A stretch of 64,000 nt of DNA from CAYMYN01 sp964394665 (GCA_964394665.1 CAYMYN010000022.1:1-64000), one strand, 5' to 3'; shown: positions 7,868 to 16,473, counted from the stretch's first letter. Notes: generated from the sequence alone by a model not told the origin. Program-made: numbers and translations.

Positions 7868-10708
7868 CTAAGGCGTAATGCGCCTGGCGGGCCGAAGGCC
7901 GATCCCGCCGCTGCGGAAGCCGGGCTCGTACCAGCCGCGGTACGACGAGCGCGAAAACATGGGCCCGTTCCAGGATTCGCCGCTGCGGAGGCTCCGCTCG
8001 TGGGATTGATCCGCAGGATCTAAAGGGTCGACTCGCAGCTCGGTCCCATACTGAGCGCCACTGCCGTCCAGGCACCACTCCCCTAGGCTGCCGTGCATTT
8101 CGTGCAGGCCGAAGGGGTTCGCGGCAAGCCGGCCGATGTGCATGGTCGCCCCTGCATCGTCGTTCAGCTTGACATTCTCCTTACCGCGCAGGCTATCCGC
8201 GTCTGGACCCGTCCACCACGGAGTGTCCGTGCCCGCGCGGCAGGCGTACTCCCACTGGGCTTCCGTGGGCAGCGTGATCCAGGCATCCGCCCGTACGAGT
8301 TCGGCTATGCAGTCTTCCCAGTTCACCCAGTGCTGTGGTCTAAGGGGGGAATAGCGCGTGTCGACGCTGTACCTGCGCGCGATCCGCCGCCACGGCCCCT
8401 GCGCCATCTCGTACTTCGAGAGGAAGAAGGGCGACAGCGCCACCTCGTGCACGGGAGACTCGTTGTCATCGGCCTGCGGGTCGTAGTTGCGGCCCTCGCG
8501 GTCGCTCCTCTGCGCTCCCATCCAGAAGCGACCGCCAGGCAGCAGCACGAAGACCAGGCCCGTCTCGCCCGTGAGCTCGAGCTTGCCGTCCGTACTGCGC
8601 CGGGGTGGCTCACCGGTCTGGAGGTGCGCGAACTCCCACAGCCCGCTCACGGGGTCGGGGCCGATCGGCAGGAGTCCGATCTGGGGTGCGAGCTTCAGGC
8701 CACCGTAGCGGGGATGGGCCTCGATGGCGGCGATCGCCTCCTTCCACGCCGCCACGGCCTCCGGCGTCTCGACCGAGCGCAGGACAAACCCCAGACGCTC
8801 CTCCAGGCGCTGCAGGTCGCCGACGAGCGTGTTCAACTGGCCGTGCCACCACTCCTCGTCACTGTTCTCGAAGCGCCAGACGCGGCGCTCGCCATCTACA
8901 GAGTCCTCGGGGGTGGGATCCATGGCGCGAGCGCGCAGTTCGGCCAGGCGTCGCTGGGCTTCGGCGAGGCCCGGGCGCCAGGGTAGGCCGCGAGCAAGGT
9001 CCTCCTCCTGGCCTTGAAGCAGCAGGCGGGCTTGCCGCGGCCACCAGACGTGGGAGGGCTCGCTCTGGCGCAGGGCGTAGTCCAGGGACTGGCTGGCGGC
9101 GTCGAAGGCGGCGAGGTCCTGGATCAGGCCGCGGACGCGGAGTTCGCGTTCACGGTCCTGGGCTTCTTCCCGGAGGCGGTCGGCGGTGAGTCGGGCTTGC
9201 GTTTCGGCTGCGGCCAGATCCCTGGCGCTCTGTGCTTCGCGATCGGCGCGTTCGGCCTGTTGCTGCGCTTCGCCCGCGTACAGGAGGCTGGTGACGATCC
9301 CGGCCACCAGGATCAGCACCGCGGCGGCGAGGGAGGTGGCGAGGGCGCGGTTGCGGCGGATCCACTTCTTGCCCTCGGCCCAGGCGCCGGTCTCGTAGGC
9401 GGAGACGACGCGGCCCTCGAGGTAGGCCGCGAGGTCGCGGGCGAGGGCGGGCATGTCGGGGTAGCGATTACGCGGGTCGCGGGCCATGGCGCGGTCCGCG
9501 ATCGCGACCAGCTCCGCGGGCGCGGTGGGGGCCTCGCGCTCGAGCGAAGTCGGCGGGCCCTCCTTCACCCAGCGCCAGACGGCGTAGTTGCTGGCGCGCT
9601 GACCGGTGCGCACGTAGGGCATGTGGCCCGCGAGCAAGTGGTAGAGCATCGCGCCCACGGCGTAGACGTCCGAGTGCGGGCCCATGGCCTCGAGGTCGCC
9701 CTCCGCCTGCTCGGGCGGCATGTAGGCCGGGGTGCCGACCACGTCGCCGTCCATCGTGTAGAGCGGCGAGTCGGGCGTGTCGGCGGCGTGCTCGCGGCGA
9801 TCCGAGCGGATCACCGTCGGGCCGCTGCTGGCATCGGGACGCAGGCGGACATCGCGCGCCTCCTCGCGGCCCAAAATCTTCGCCAGGCCCCAGTCCATCA
9901 CGTAGACCTCGCCGTAGCGGCCCACCATGATGTTGGCGGGCTTGAGGTCGCGGTGGATCACGCCCTTGTCGTGGGCGTAGCTCATGGCCTCGCAGACCTT
10001 TTGGAGCACGCCCAGGGCGCGCACCGGGTTCCAACCCTCCTCGCCGGTCGCGACCAGATCGAAGACCGCCTTCAGGTCGCGGCCCTTCACGAGCTTCATC
10101 GTGAAGTACGCCCGACCCTGGGCATCGAGCCCCAGCTCGTGCACGGGCACGATGCCGGGGTGGTCGAGCTGGCCGGTGACCTGGGCTTCCTCGAGGAAGC
10201 GCGCGAGCTGGCGCCGGTCGACCGGCGGCGTGGCGTCGCTCGGCGCCTCGCGCCGGCCCAGGATGACCTTCATCGCCAGGTGCCGGCGCAGGTCCTCGTC
10301 CCACACGCGCAGGATCGCGCCCATGCCGCCCTCGGCGACCTGACCCTTGAGCCGATAGCGCGTCGACGCCGCGCGCCCCGCGAGGCGGCCCACGACCTTG
10401 GCGGTGAAGTCGCCGGGGTCCGCGTCCTCGCCCTCGAGCTCGACCTTGGGATCGACCCCCGAACCGAAGTGCGACGCGAGCCGCTCGGAGAGCGAGCCGG
10501 CGAGACCGAAGCGCGCGATCAGCTCGTCGAGCTCTTCCTGGCGGCGCTGCATGGACCGCAGCTCGTCCGCGAGGCCCGGGTGCCGTCGGCACAGCTCTTC
10601 CAGGTCTTCCGCCTGCCCCTCCTCGCGCCGCACGAGCCACTCGGCGAAGAGCGACTCGGCGGGCTGCTCGGAAGGCGGATCCCGCCCGTCCCCCTGCGCT
10701 CCCTCCAT
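7868..10708 (-). CDS. Transmembrane Ser/Thr protein kinase with C-terminal FGE-like domain
   Basis: Bacterial Hanks-type kinase of 946 aa. An N-terminal helical segment of about 120 residues precedes the kinase domain: AEGGMGAI loop, LAMKVIL with the ATP-binding Lys, HRDLKPANIM catalytic loop, DWGLAK in place of DFG, and TPAYMPPEQ. A single membrane span (ATSLAAAVLILVAGIVTSLL) separates it from a coiled-coil segment rich in Glu, Arg and Ala, and the last 240 residues form a sulfatase-modifying-factor (FGE) fold (GRFWMGAQRSD, LPTEAQWEYACRAG, FGLHEMHGSLGEWC). The paired Cys that FGE enzymes use near the C-terminus are absent, so the outer domain is probably a binding or sensor module, not an enzyme. 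The start is set by the ATG at 10708. Confidence 0.9.
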   Translation of the reverse strand: MEGAQGDGRDPPSEQPAESLFAEWLVRREEGQAEDLEELCRRHPGLADELRSMQRRQEELDELIARFGLAGSLSERLASHFGSGVDPKVELEGEDADPGDFTAKVVGRLAGRAASTRYRLKGQVAEGGMGAILRVWDEDLRRHLAMKVILGRREAPSDATPPVDRRQLARFLEEAQVTGQLDHPGIVPVHELGLDAQGRAYFTMKLVKGRDLKAVFDLVATGEEGWNPVRALGVLQKVCEAMSYAHDKGVIHRDLKPANIMVGRYGEVYVMDWGLAKILGREEARDVRLRPDASSGPTVIRSDRREHAADTPDSPLYTMDGDVVGTPAYMPPEQAEGDLEAMGPHSDVYAVGAMLYHLLAGHMPYVRTGQRASNYAVWRWVKEGPPTSLEREAPTAPAELVAIADRAMARDPRNRYPDMPALARDLAAYLEGRVVSAYETGAWAEGKKWIRRNRALATSLAAAVLILVAGIVTSLLYAGEAQQQAERADREAQSARDLAAAETQARLTADRLREEAQDRERELRVRGLIQDLAAFDAASQSLDYALRQSEPSHVWWPRQARLLLQGQEEDLARGLPWRPGLAEAQRRLAELRARAMDPTPEDSVDGERRVWRFENSDEEWWHGQLNTLVGDLQRLEERLGFVLRSVETPEAVAAWKEAIAAIEAHPRYGGLKLAPQIGLLPIGPDPVSGLWEFAHLQTGEPPRRSTDGKLELTGETGLVFVLLPGGRFWMGAQRSDREGRNYDPQADDNESPVHEVALSPFFLSKYEMAQGPWRRIARRYSVDTRYSPLRPQHWVNWEDCIAELVRADAWITLPTEAQWEYACRAGTDTPWWTGPDADSLRGKENVKLNDDAGATMHIGRLAANPFGLHEMHGSLGEWCLDGSGAQYGTELRVDPLDPADQSHERSLRSGESWNGPMFSRSSYRGWYEPGFRSGGIGLRPARRITP

Positions 10709-10716
10709 GGGCGTCG

Positions 10717-10722
10717 AGTGTA
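10717..10722 (-). promoter_or_regulatory. Candidate -10 box (TACACT), 8 nt before kinase start
   Basis: TACACT on the minus strand lies 8 nt before the ATG of the kinase gene. At this distance transcription would begin at or next to the start codon. No clear -35 is seen. It belongs to a set of similarly placed boxes in this window. Confidence 0.4.
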
Positions 10723-10880
10723 GCCGAGGGTGGGGCGCGGTGGCCGCCGGCGGGAATGTGCGTGACGGTTGGCCGGGAGCTCCCCTTTGGAAGTGGCGGA
10801 GGGCGGGGCGCCCGCCGCGGCACCAACCCGTCAACCCCGGGCCCAGGTCCGGACCTTGGATCCAAGGAGAACCCTACCGA

Positions 10881-12092
10881 ATGCGCCATCCGATCTTCCT
10901 CGCGACCCTCCTTCTGAGTGCGCCGTGGGCCGCGGCGCAAGAGGTGCCGCGCGTCCTGTTGAGCATCGACGATCCCGCGCCCGGCAGGCCGGGTTGGTCG
11001 ATCAGCGGGATCTCGAGCCTGGCCACCAACGGCGTCGGCGGTTGGGCCGCGCACCTACGCGTCACCAAGGGCGGGGTGAGCGAGAACCACATCGTCGGCG
11101 GTAGCGCTTCCATGCCGCCGACGTTGCTCCGCAGCGCGCGCAGCCACTCTGGCTACGACCAAGACTTCGAGGTCGATTCGAGGTTGCTCCCCATCGGCCT
11201 CGACGACTTGGGGCGCGTTGCCTACGGGAGCCGCATCGCCCCGTCGGGCGCGGGGAACCTCAACTGGGACGGAATCTGGGTGGAGAATCGACTCGTCCAC
11301 AACGGTCATCTCCACGGGGGAGGGTTCCCCGCGGTCGGGGGCATCACGCGCACCGGGGTGCCTTACTGGTATCGGAGCAACAAGCTCTGGATGGGTTCCC
11401 CGGCGCAGGTGGTCGTCGATCCGAGTCTGGTGCCCGGTATGCCGCACAATCTGCGGGACCTGGATCCCACCCTCAGTGCAGTGGCGCCCTTGGGCCAGCA
11501 CTCCATCGTGAGTTCGAAGGTGTCTCCGATATTCAACCGCGCCTACGTGATCGTGGACGGCGCGCAGGTCGAAGCCGGCGGCGTCCCGCTGCTGCCCTAC
11601 TCGGGTCAGTCGGTACCACCCGAGGCTGGGGGCCTTCCGGGCGAGATCTGGACCTATGTGCGGCAGGTTGGAATCAACGACAGCGGCAACTGGGCCCTTC
11701 GGATTTCGCTCTTTCCCCACCAGGATGTGATCGTCGTCGACGGCCAGATCCGCCTGCGCGACTTCGACACCGTCGACGGTCACCCGATCCGTGTGCACTC
11801 CTGGACCGATTTCGCGCTCGACCCCCAAGGGCGCCTCGTCCTACACACCTATGACTCCGGTAACGTTCCCGGCCTGTATCGCAGGGGGCGCCGGGTCTTC
11901 AGGCAGGGCGACCCGGTCGACTTCGACGGCGACGGTCAGGCCGACCCGTACGCCCTCGCGAGCCTGCTGCTGCCGGGGACCGAGCCGATGAGCGTCGGCA
12001 GCGACGGCTCGATCCTCTTCACGGGCTGGATCGAGATCGCGGGCATGCCCGGACCCCTGCGCAAGTCCCTGATGCTCCTGCCGGCACCCTGA
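10881..12092 (+). CDS. Secreted protein of unknown function
   Basis: I do not recognise this 403-aa protein. It begins with a clear Sec signal peptide (MRHPIFLATLLLSAPWAAAQ, cleavage after the Ala run) and has an AAGGAG ribosome site at 10863-10868, well placed for the ATG. The body is rich in Gly, Asp and Trp with repeated short beta-strand patterns (for example VSENHIVGG, IWVENRLVHNG, AYVIVDGAQV, DVIVVDGQIRL), which suggests a beta-propeller-like repeat. DFDGDGQADPYA near residue 350 looks like a calcium-binding loop of the dockerin or FG-GAP type. It is divergent from the kinase gene and ends before a strong hairpin terminator. Confidence 0.75.
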   Translation: MRHPIFLATLLLSAPWAAAQEVPRVLLSIDDPAPGRPGWSISGISSLATNGVGGWAAHLRVTKGGVSENHIVGGSASMPPTLLRSARSHSGYDQDFEVDSRLLPIGLDDLGRVAYGSRIAPSGAGNLNWDGIWVENRLVHNGHLHGGGFPAVGGITRTGVPYWYRSNKLWMGSPAQVVVDPSLVPGMPHNLRDLDPTLSAVAPLGQHSIVSSKVSPIFNRAYVIVDGAQVEAGGVPLLPYSGQSVPPEAGGLPGEIWTYVRQVGINDSGNWALRISLFPHQDVIVVDGQIRLRDFDTVDGHPIRVHSWTDFALDPQGRLVLHTYDSGNVPGLYRRGRRVFRQGDPVDFDGDGQADPYALASLLLPGTEPMSVGSDGSILFTGWIEIAGMPGPLRKSLMLLPAP

Positions 12093-12128
12093 CGGGCAGC
12101 GACCGTCCGGCCGTCCTTCCCCTTCATC

Positions 12129-12166
12129 GGTACCGAGACCGGACGGGTTCCGCCGGTCTCGGTACC
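12129..12166. terminator. Strong hairpin, probable bidirectional terminator
   Basis: A perfect 14-bp stem (arms 12129-12142 and 12153-12166, GGTACCGAGACCGG and complement) with a 10-nt loop lies between two convergent genes. There is no U-tract, as often in GC-rich genomes; the position fits a terminator serving both strands. Confidence 0.7.
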
Positions 12167-12208
12167 CCCGTCCGGATGGCCCGCGGCGTACCGGGCCGGC
12201 GGGCGGGC

Positions 12209-13372
12209 TCAGTGGTCGTCGGTCAGGTAGCTCATGAAGGACATGCCGATGTCCTGGAACTGGTGCTCGCGCGGGACCTCGATGGCGTCCTTGATGCAGA
12301 CCTGCTCGCACAGCTTGCACGAGACACAGTTCTTCTCGATCACGAAGGCGACCTGGTTGGTCTGCGGCTGGCCGTAGACGCTCTCGGTGAGCGGCTTCAT
12401 CTCGAGCGCCTCGAAGGGGCACACGTCGACGCAGAACTCGCAGCCGGTGCAGAGCTCCTCGTGCACCAGGGCTTTCGGCACCTTCTTGGGCTTGATCTTC
12501 TGGACCAGGACCTCGCGGCTGTCGTCGATCGCGTCGAAGGGGCAGTAGACGCCGCAGACCGAGCAGTTGATGCACAGGTCGGGGTCGATGAAGTAGCGCT
12601 CGTCGCCGCTGGTGATCGCGTTGGTCGGGCAGACGCGCTCGCAGATCGAGCACGAGGTGCACTTGGTGGTGATGAAGTGGCTCTTCCACTGCCAGCGCTC
12701 GCGCGCTTCGGCGTCGGTGAAGCAGACCACCTCGACCAGGCCGTGGGCGTCGTGGCGGCTCGAGAAACCGACGATCGGCCGCTCGAGCGGGATGGTGGTC
12801 GTGAACTGACCGGGGAAGGAGCGCGAGGTGTGGGTGAGGGCGCGGATCTTGGGGTCCTTGACCCAACCCGTGACCAGCAGCGTGTTCCCCTGCATGTAGA
12901 CGTGGCAGCCGTACTCGGGCATCTGCTCGGGCATGCCGTAGCGGAAGCGGTCGCGGGCGGCGGGCACGCGCGTGGGGAGCTGCAGCTTGACGTGGAAGTA
13001 CCCACGCTGCTCCTCGACCGTGAAGTCGCGGCCGTAGCGCCGGTCGCGCTCGAGCGTGTCCTCCTCGACGCCGCGCCAGCGGGCCCACTCGAGCTCCCAG
13101 CCGGGGACCTCCTCGAGCTTGCCCAGGTCCTCGGGCGGCGGGACCTCGCCCGAGAAGCTGATCGCCGCCGTCGGGCAGACGTCGATCACCTTGCGCGCGT
13201 TGTAGAGGTCGGCGGGGTGGTTGTCGTGGGCGTGGGCCTTCTGGTCGGCCCCCATGTAGAAGACCTCGGGGAAGTCCTGGCAGCAGGCGTCGCAGGCGAT
13301 GCACAACACCGGATCGACGGCGTAGCGCTCGGCCTGGGCCACGGTCTCCTGGATCGAGCTCGATTCGGACAT
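12209..13372 (-). CDS. Multi-cluster ferredoxin-type iron-sulfur protein with central beta-rich insert
   Basis: A 387-aa cytoplasmic electron-transfer protein; no enzyme domain is seen. The N-terminus has CIACDAC with a later VCP (first cluster). The C-terminal half has four more motifs: CTSCSICERVCP, CINCSVCGVYCP, CTGCEFCVDVCP and CVSCKLCEQVC, the last lacking the usual Pro. Up to five [4Fe-4S] clusters are therefore possible. Residues of about 130-220 lie between the first cluster and the rest, hold no Cys pattern, and contain YGCHVYMQGNTLLVTGWV and FTTTIPLERPI, an alternation reminiscent of an Hsp20/CS beta-sandwich; that likeness is only by eye. Start at ATG 13372. It stands alone, so the redox partner is unknown. 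Confidence 0.85.
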   Translation of the reverse strand: MSESSSIQETVAQAERYAVDPVLCIACDACCQDFPEVFYMGADQKAHAHDNHPADLYNARKVIDVCPTAAISFSGEVPPPEDLGKLEEVPGWELEWARWRGVEEDTLERDRRYGRDFTVEEQRGYFHVKLQLPTRVPAARDRFRYGMPEQMPEYGCHVYMQGNTLLVTGWVKDPKIRALTHTSRSFPGQFTTTIPLERPIVGFSSRHDAHGLVEVVCFTDAEARERWQWKSHFITTKCTSCSICERVCPTNAITSGDERYFIDPDLCINCSVCGVYCPFDAIDDSREVLVQKIKPKKVPKALVHEELCTGCEFCVDVCPFEALEMKPLTESVYGQPQTNQVAFVIEKNCVSCKLCEQVCIKDAIEVPREHQFQDIGMSFMSYLTDDH

Positions 13373-14339
13373 GGGCGGGAGGCGGGGGTCGCTGGTTCGG
13401 GCGGACGTCGCGATTCCGGGCGGGGGGGGCCCGGCGGCGGCACCCAAGCGGCGCGCCCGCAAGGGCTTGCGAGCGCCTCCCGGGGCCCCGGGGGCCGGCA
13501 TGGTGCCCTCGGCGGGCGCCATCGGCAAGAACCTAACGTGCACTGGAGGGTCTCGCAACCGGCCCGGGCCCCGCGCGCACGCCGGGGCTCGTCCCACGGG
13601 CCCAGGATCGCGGGCGCGCTCGCCCGGGACCGGCTTCGCCGCTCGACGGCCCCGTCCGCGGCACGGAGCCCGGCGGAGCTTCTTGAGGGGCGAGGGAGTC
13701 GAACGGGGGGCCCGGGTCGGCGGCTGGGAAGTGGGTCCTGGTCCGTCACCGGCCGGCGAGAGATCGACCGTCGGCCGGACTCCGCGGAGTGTCGGCGACT
13801 CGGGATCGCGCGCCTGAATGCGGGCTGCGTCTCCGGCCTCCGCCGGCGGCCGCGGGAAGTGCTCGGAGCGACGCGTGGCCATTCCGAGTGGGAAGTCCTC
13901 GCACGCGGACCCGACGGTCCTCCCCAGGCGGTCTCCGCATCCGGGGCGCCACGCCATACGCCAGGGCGACCTGGCGAGGCCCGTGGTGATGGCTGGCGCG
14001 GGGTTCGTCCGGCGGGACTGGGAGTTCGCTGCATTCGTGTCGTGCCGAATCCAGTCCGTCGGTGCGAGGAGCGTGGCCCCGGTCGATGGCCTCCCCCGTC
14101 GATCCCGGAATCGGGATGTGGCGTTCCTGTGCATTCGGATGCCTGGGGAGTGCTCCCAATCCCGGAAACGGGTAGCCGGGGACCCGATTCAGCCCTGGGC
14201 CTTGTTCGCGCACTTCTGCCCTGGATAGACTCGCCCCCGTGGTCCCAGCACCTCGCCGGGACACGCGACCGGTCGCGAACGACCAGTCCGGAACTCCGCT
14301 CTGTGCTCGATTCGCGGCCCATTCCACGGAGGAAACGAA
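13373..14339. other. 967-bp stretch without a supported gene
   Basis: No open frame here has a recognisable product, signal peptide or believable start; those present look like composition effects. Small imperfect hairpins occur (for example around 14096-14112 and 14160-14180). The right end holds a candidate promoter at 14202-14231 and the ribosome site GGAGGA at 14328-14333 for the next gene. The stretch is unusually long for this compact window and may hold regulatory sequence for the Cys-repeat gene. Confidence 0.6.
14202..14231 (+). promoter_or_regulatory. Candidate promoter of the Cys-repeat gene
   Basis: TTGTTC at 14202-14207 and TAGACT at 14226-14231 are 18 bp apart, which fits a housekeeping sigma promoter. 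A start near 14238 would give a leader of about 100 nt carrying a good ribosome site, in contrast to the short leaders suggested elsewhere in the window. Confidence 0.4.
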
Positions 14340-15518
14340 GTGCAAGCCATCGATCGACTCGGTAGGTGTCGCCCGCTGCGGCACCTGAGCGTGGCCTTGA
14401 CATCCGTCCTCGCCCTCGCGAGCGTGGCTGGGGCGTCGGAGGTCGATTCCAGGAAGCTGGCGGAATTGCGGCTCGACCAGGCGCGATCCTCCTGGTTCGC
14501 TCCGGCCGCCGATCAGAAGGCGCTCACAGGGGCACCCCTGATCGCCAGCGGCTGGCGGACGAGTCACGGGGACGACTCGCGCACGCAGGCGTCGCTCGAC
14601 AGCGACTCCTCGGGCTGGACGTACGGCGGAACCCCCGCCCCGCCGACCCAGTGCGGGAACGGGATGGTGACCAACTGCGGCGCCGGGGAATCCACCACCT
14701 GCGGCAACGGAGCTCCGAGCACGTGCGGCAACGGCGCCCCGAGCAACTGCCAGAACGGATCTCCGACCCACTGCGGCGCCGGCGAATCCACGACGTGCGG
14801 CAACGGCAGTCCGACGTTCTGCGCCAACGGCCCCCAGACCACCTGCGGCAGAGGAGCCAGCACCCAATGCCACACGACGACCGAGTGCGGTCCCGGAGGC
14901 ACGCAGTGCGGATCCGGCGGCTTCACGCAGTGCGCACAGGAGGGTCACACCTCCTGTGGCACGGATCCACCCACCCAATGCCACAACGGCACCGATACGA
15001 GCTGCACGTCCCCCGGCAGCTCTCCGACCGAGTGCGCCTCCGCGACCATGTGCGGCAACGGCAGTCTGACCCAGTGCGGGAACGGGGGTGACACGGAGTG
15101 CGCCAACGGACCCTCGACGCAGTGCCAGAACGGGCCCCGGACCCAATGCGGGGCGGGGACCGAGACCACCTGCGGCAATGGGCCTGCCACCCAGTGCGCC
15201 AACGGCCCGGCGACGACTTGCCAGAACGGCCAGCGGACGACCTGTGGCGCCGGAGCGCCCACCACCTGCCAGAACGGCGCCGTCACTCAGTGCGGCAATG
15301 GCGGGGGCTTCAACACCCAGTGCGCCAACGGGCCGAAGACCCTGTGTGGGAACGGTCAGCAGACCGAGTGCGGGACACTCGTCCCGGGCGACGACTGCGT
15401 CATCGTCGAGGACGATGGGGACGCCGATGCGAACCTGACCGCCAGCTTCGGCGGCCCCGGGGCGTGGGGAGAGTCCCTTCCGGCGCGGCTGCGCGTCGTG
15501 CCCTTGAGCCGACGCTGA
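14340..15518 (+). CDS. Secreted Cys-rich octapeptide-repeat protein
   Basis: A 392-aa protein with no family I recognise. The GTG start is supported by GGAGGA 6 nt upstream and by the signal peptide that follows (LRHLSVALTSVLALASVAGA). After a linker of about 65 residues, positions 103-346 are almost entirely tandem 8-residue units of the form T-x-C-x-N/A-G-x-x: TQCGNGMV, TNCGAGES, TTCGNGAP and so on, about 31 units with one Cys each, plus one Cys near the acidic C-terminal tail. Unit length slips only at four or five places. Charged and large hydrophobic residues are nearly absent in the repeats. Regular T-x-C ladders occur in disulfide-rich beta-solenoids such as beetle antifreeze proteins (12-residue units), and Cys-rich structural wall proteins are known from planctomycetes; either comparison is an inference. 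A palindromic terminator follows, and then five exported-protein genes. Confidence 0.85.
   Translation: MQAIDRLGRCRPLRHLSVALTSVLALASVAGASEVDSRKLAELRLDQARSSWFAPAADQKALTGAPLIASGWRTSHGDDSRTQASLDSDSSGWTYGGTPAPPTQCGNGMVTNCGAGESTTCGNGAPSTCGNGAPSNCQNGSPTHCGAGESTTCGNGSPTFCANGPQTTCGRGASTQCHTTTECGPGGTQCGSGGFTQCAQEGHTSCGTDPPTQCHNGTDTSCTSPGSSPTECASATMCGNGSLTQCGNGGDTECANGPSTQCQNGPRTQCGAGTETTCGNGPATQCANGPATTCQNGQRTTCGAGAPTTCQNGAVTQCGNGGGFNTQCANGPKTLCGNGQQTECGTLVPGDDCVIVEDDGDADANLTASFGGPGAWGESLPARLRVVPLSRR
14646..15383 (+). repeat. 24-bp coding repeats (T-x-C-x-N-G-x-x units)
   Basis: About 31 consecutive units of 24 bp encode the octapeptides of the Cys-repeat protein. The core codons for T-x-C-G-N-G recur (ACCxxxTGCGGCAACGG-like), while the last two codons and wobble bases vary. 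The array therefore looks old and under protein-level selection, not freshly amplified. Confidence 0.85.
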
Positions 15519-15531
15519 TCCGTGGTCCGGA

Positions 15532-15565
15532 CGCGAGCCGGCCACCCGCGGGTGGCCGGCTCGCG
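15532..15565. terminator. Perfect 34-nt palindrome, probable terminator or attenuator
   Basis: Arms 15532-15547 and 15550-15565 are exactly complementary over 16 bp around a 2-nt centre. The element lies 13 nt after the stop of the Cys-repeat gene and 44 nt before the next gene on the same strand. It could end most transcripts of the first gene and let a fraction read into the operon, or protect the mRNA 3' end. There is no U-tract. Confidence 0.7.
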
Positions 15566-15609
15566 ACCCTCCACCGCCGCAGAGGATCCAAGCGACTCCA
15601 CCGTCCTCC

Positions 15610-16470
15610 ATGCCCATCCCGCGCTCGAATCTGCTCGCGACGTTCGCCCTGGGATTGCTGCTCCTGGTTGCGGCGGTCCTGGTCTTCCTCGTCCTCGAAG
15701 GCCCGCGCGGGCGGGACCCGCGCGGCGCGATCGAGCCTCCGCCCGGAGGGCCCGCCCTCGCCGAGCGGCTGACGGCCCTCGAGCAGCGGCTGGAGCTCGA
15801 GCGGGTGCCTGGGCCGCCGGCCAGCGTCCGGGTGGACGTGGATCTGCTGCATCGCATCGAGTTGCTGGAGCAGCGCCTCGACGAGCTCTCCCGCGCGCTC
15901 GCACGCCTGGGAACGGCGTCGCAGGACGGCGCGACCGCAACCCTGGGGGACACGCCTGCACTGCTCGCCGAGCGCGGTCAACTGCTGCGGCTCGCGGGCA
16001 ATCTGACCGAGGAGCAGAACGCGCGCTTGATCAGGATCCTGCGCGCGCTCCTCGAGCGGCATGCCGGTGAGGAGGGGTCGGAGGGCAATCTCGTCTACCT
16101 GGTCAACGCGCTCAATCGCGCCCGCCAGGGCGACGAGGCTCGCGCCGCGATCGACCAGTTCGGATCGCGCGTCGGGCTCGATCCCTGGCGCGCCGAGGAG
16201 CTGCGCGGCGGAATCGCGGCGAGCGCCCGCGACCACGAAGTCGCGCGCAGGCACTATCGGGCGATCCAGATGGACCCGTCGGCGCCCGTCCACGGACGGG
16301 CGAACGCGGCATTCTGGGAGGGCTACAGCTACCTGAACGAGGGTCGCAAGCAGGAGGCGCTCGAGACCTTCCGCCGCTTGGTGCAGGAGTACGCGGGCCA
16401 CGAACACCCCGGCGTTCGCAACTCCGTCGAGGCGGCCGAACGCGAACTCGCGCAGCTCGAGGGGGACTGA
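15610..16470 (+). CDS. Membrane-anchored coiled-coil/TPR protein
   Basis: A 286-aa protein with one N-terminal membrane anchor (LLATFALGLLLLVAAVLVFLVL), then two heptad-rich stretches (ALAERLTALEQRLELE and IELLEQRLDELSRAL) that look like a short coiled coil, and a C-terminal helical repeat region (residues about 150-280) with TPR-like helix pairs such as RANAAFWEGYSYLNEGRKQEAL. The topology places most of it outside the inner membrane. Its layout parallels that of the lipoprotein at 23817, the last gene of the same cluster, so the two may be related or play matching roles. First gene after the palindrome; the next begins 3 nt after its stop. Confidence 0.75.
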   Translation: MPIPRSNLLATFALGLLLLVAAVLVFLVLEGPRGRDPRGAIEPPPGGPALAERLTALEQRLELERVPGPPASVRVDVDLLHRIELLEQRLDELSRALARLGTASQDGATATLGDTPALLAERGQLLRLAGNLTEEQNARLIRILRALLERHAGEEGSEGNLVYLVNALNRARQGDEARAAIDQFGSRVGLDPWRAEELRGGIAASARDHEVARRHYRAIQMDPSAPVHGRANAAFWEGYSYLNEGRKQEALETFRRLVQEYAGHEHPGVRNSVEAAERELAQLEGD

Positions 16471-16473
16471 GGG

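Noticed and set aside
7737..8078. Extended N-terminus of the ATPase
   Set aside because: It overlaps the end of the kinase gene in another frame and crosses the inverted repeat; the residues look like read-through.
13740..13790. GC-rich imperfect inverted repeat near 13750
   Set aside because: Short arms in very GC-rich sequence are expected by chance and no position argument supports it.
13371..13817. 148-codon plus-strand open frame in the gene-free stretch
   Set aside because: Composition is Arg/Pro/Gly noise, it begins inside the ferredoxin start codon region on the other strand, and no ribosome site is present.
14564..15286. Two antisense open frames opposite the Cys repeats
   Set aside because: They follow from the regular repeat on the other strand (TGC/GCA phasing) and have no start signal or homology.
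14646..15383. CRISPR-like periodicity
   Set aside because: The 24-bp units have no separate spacers and encode a continuous protein repeat.
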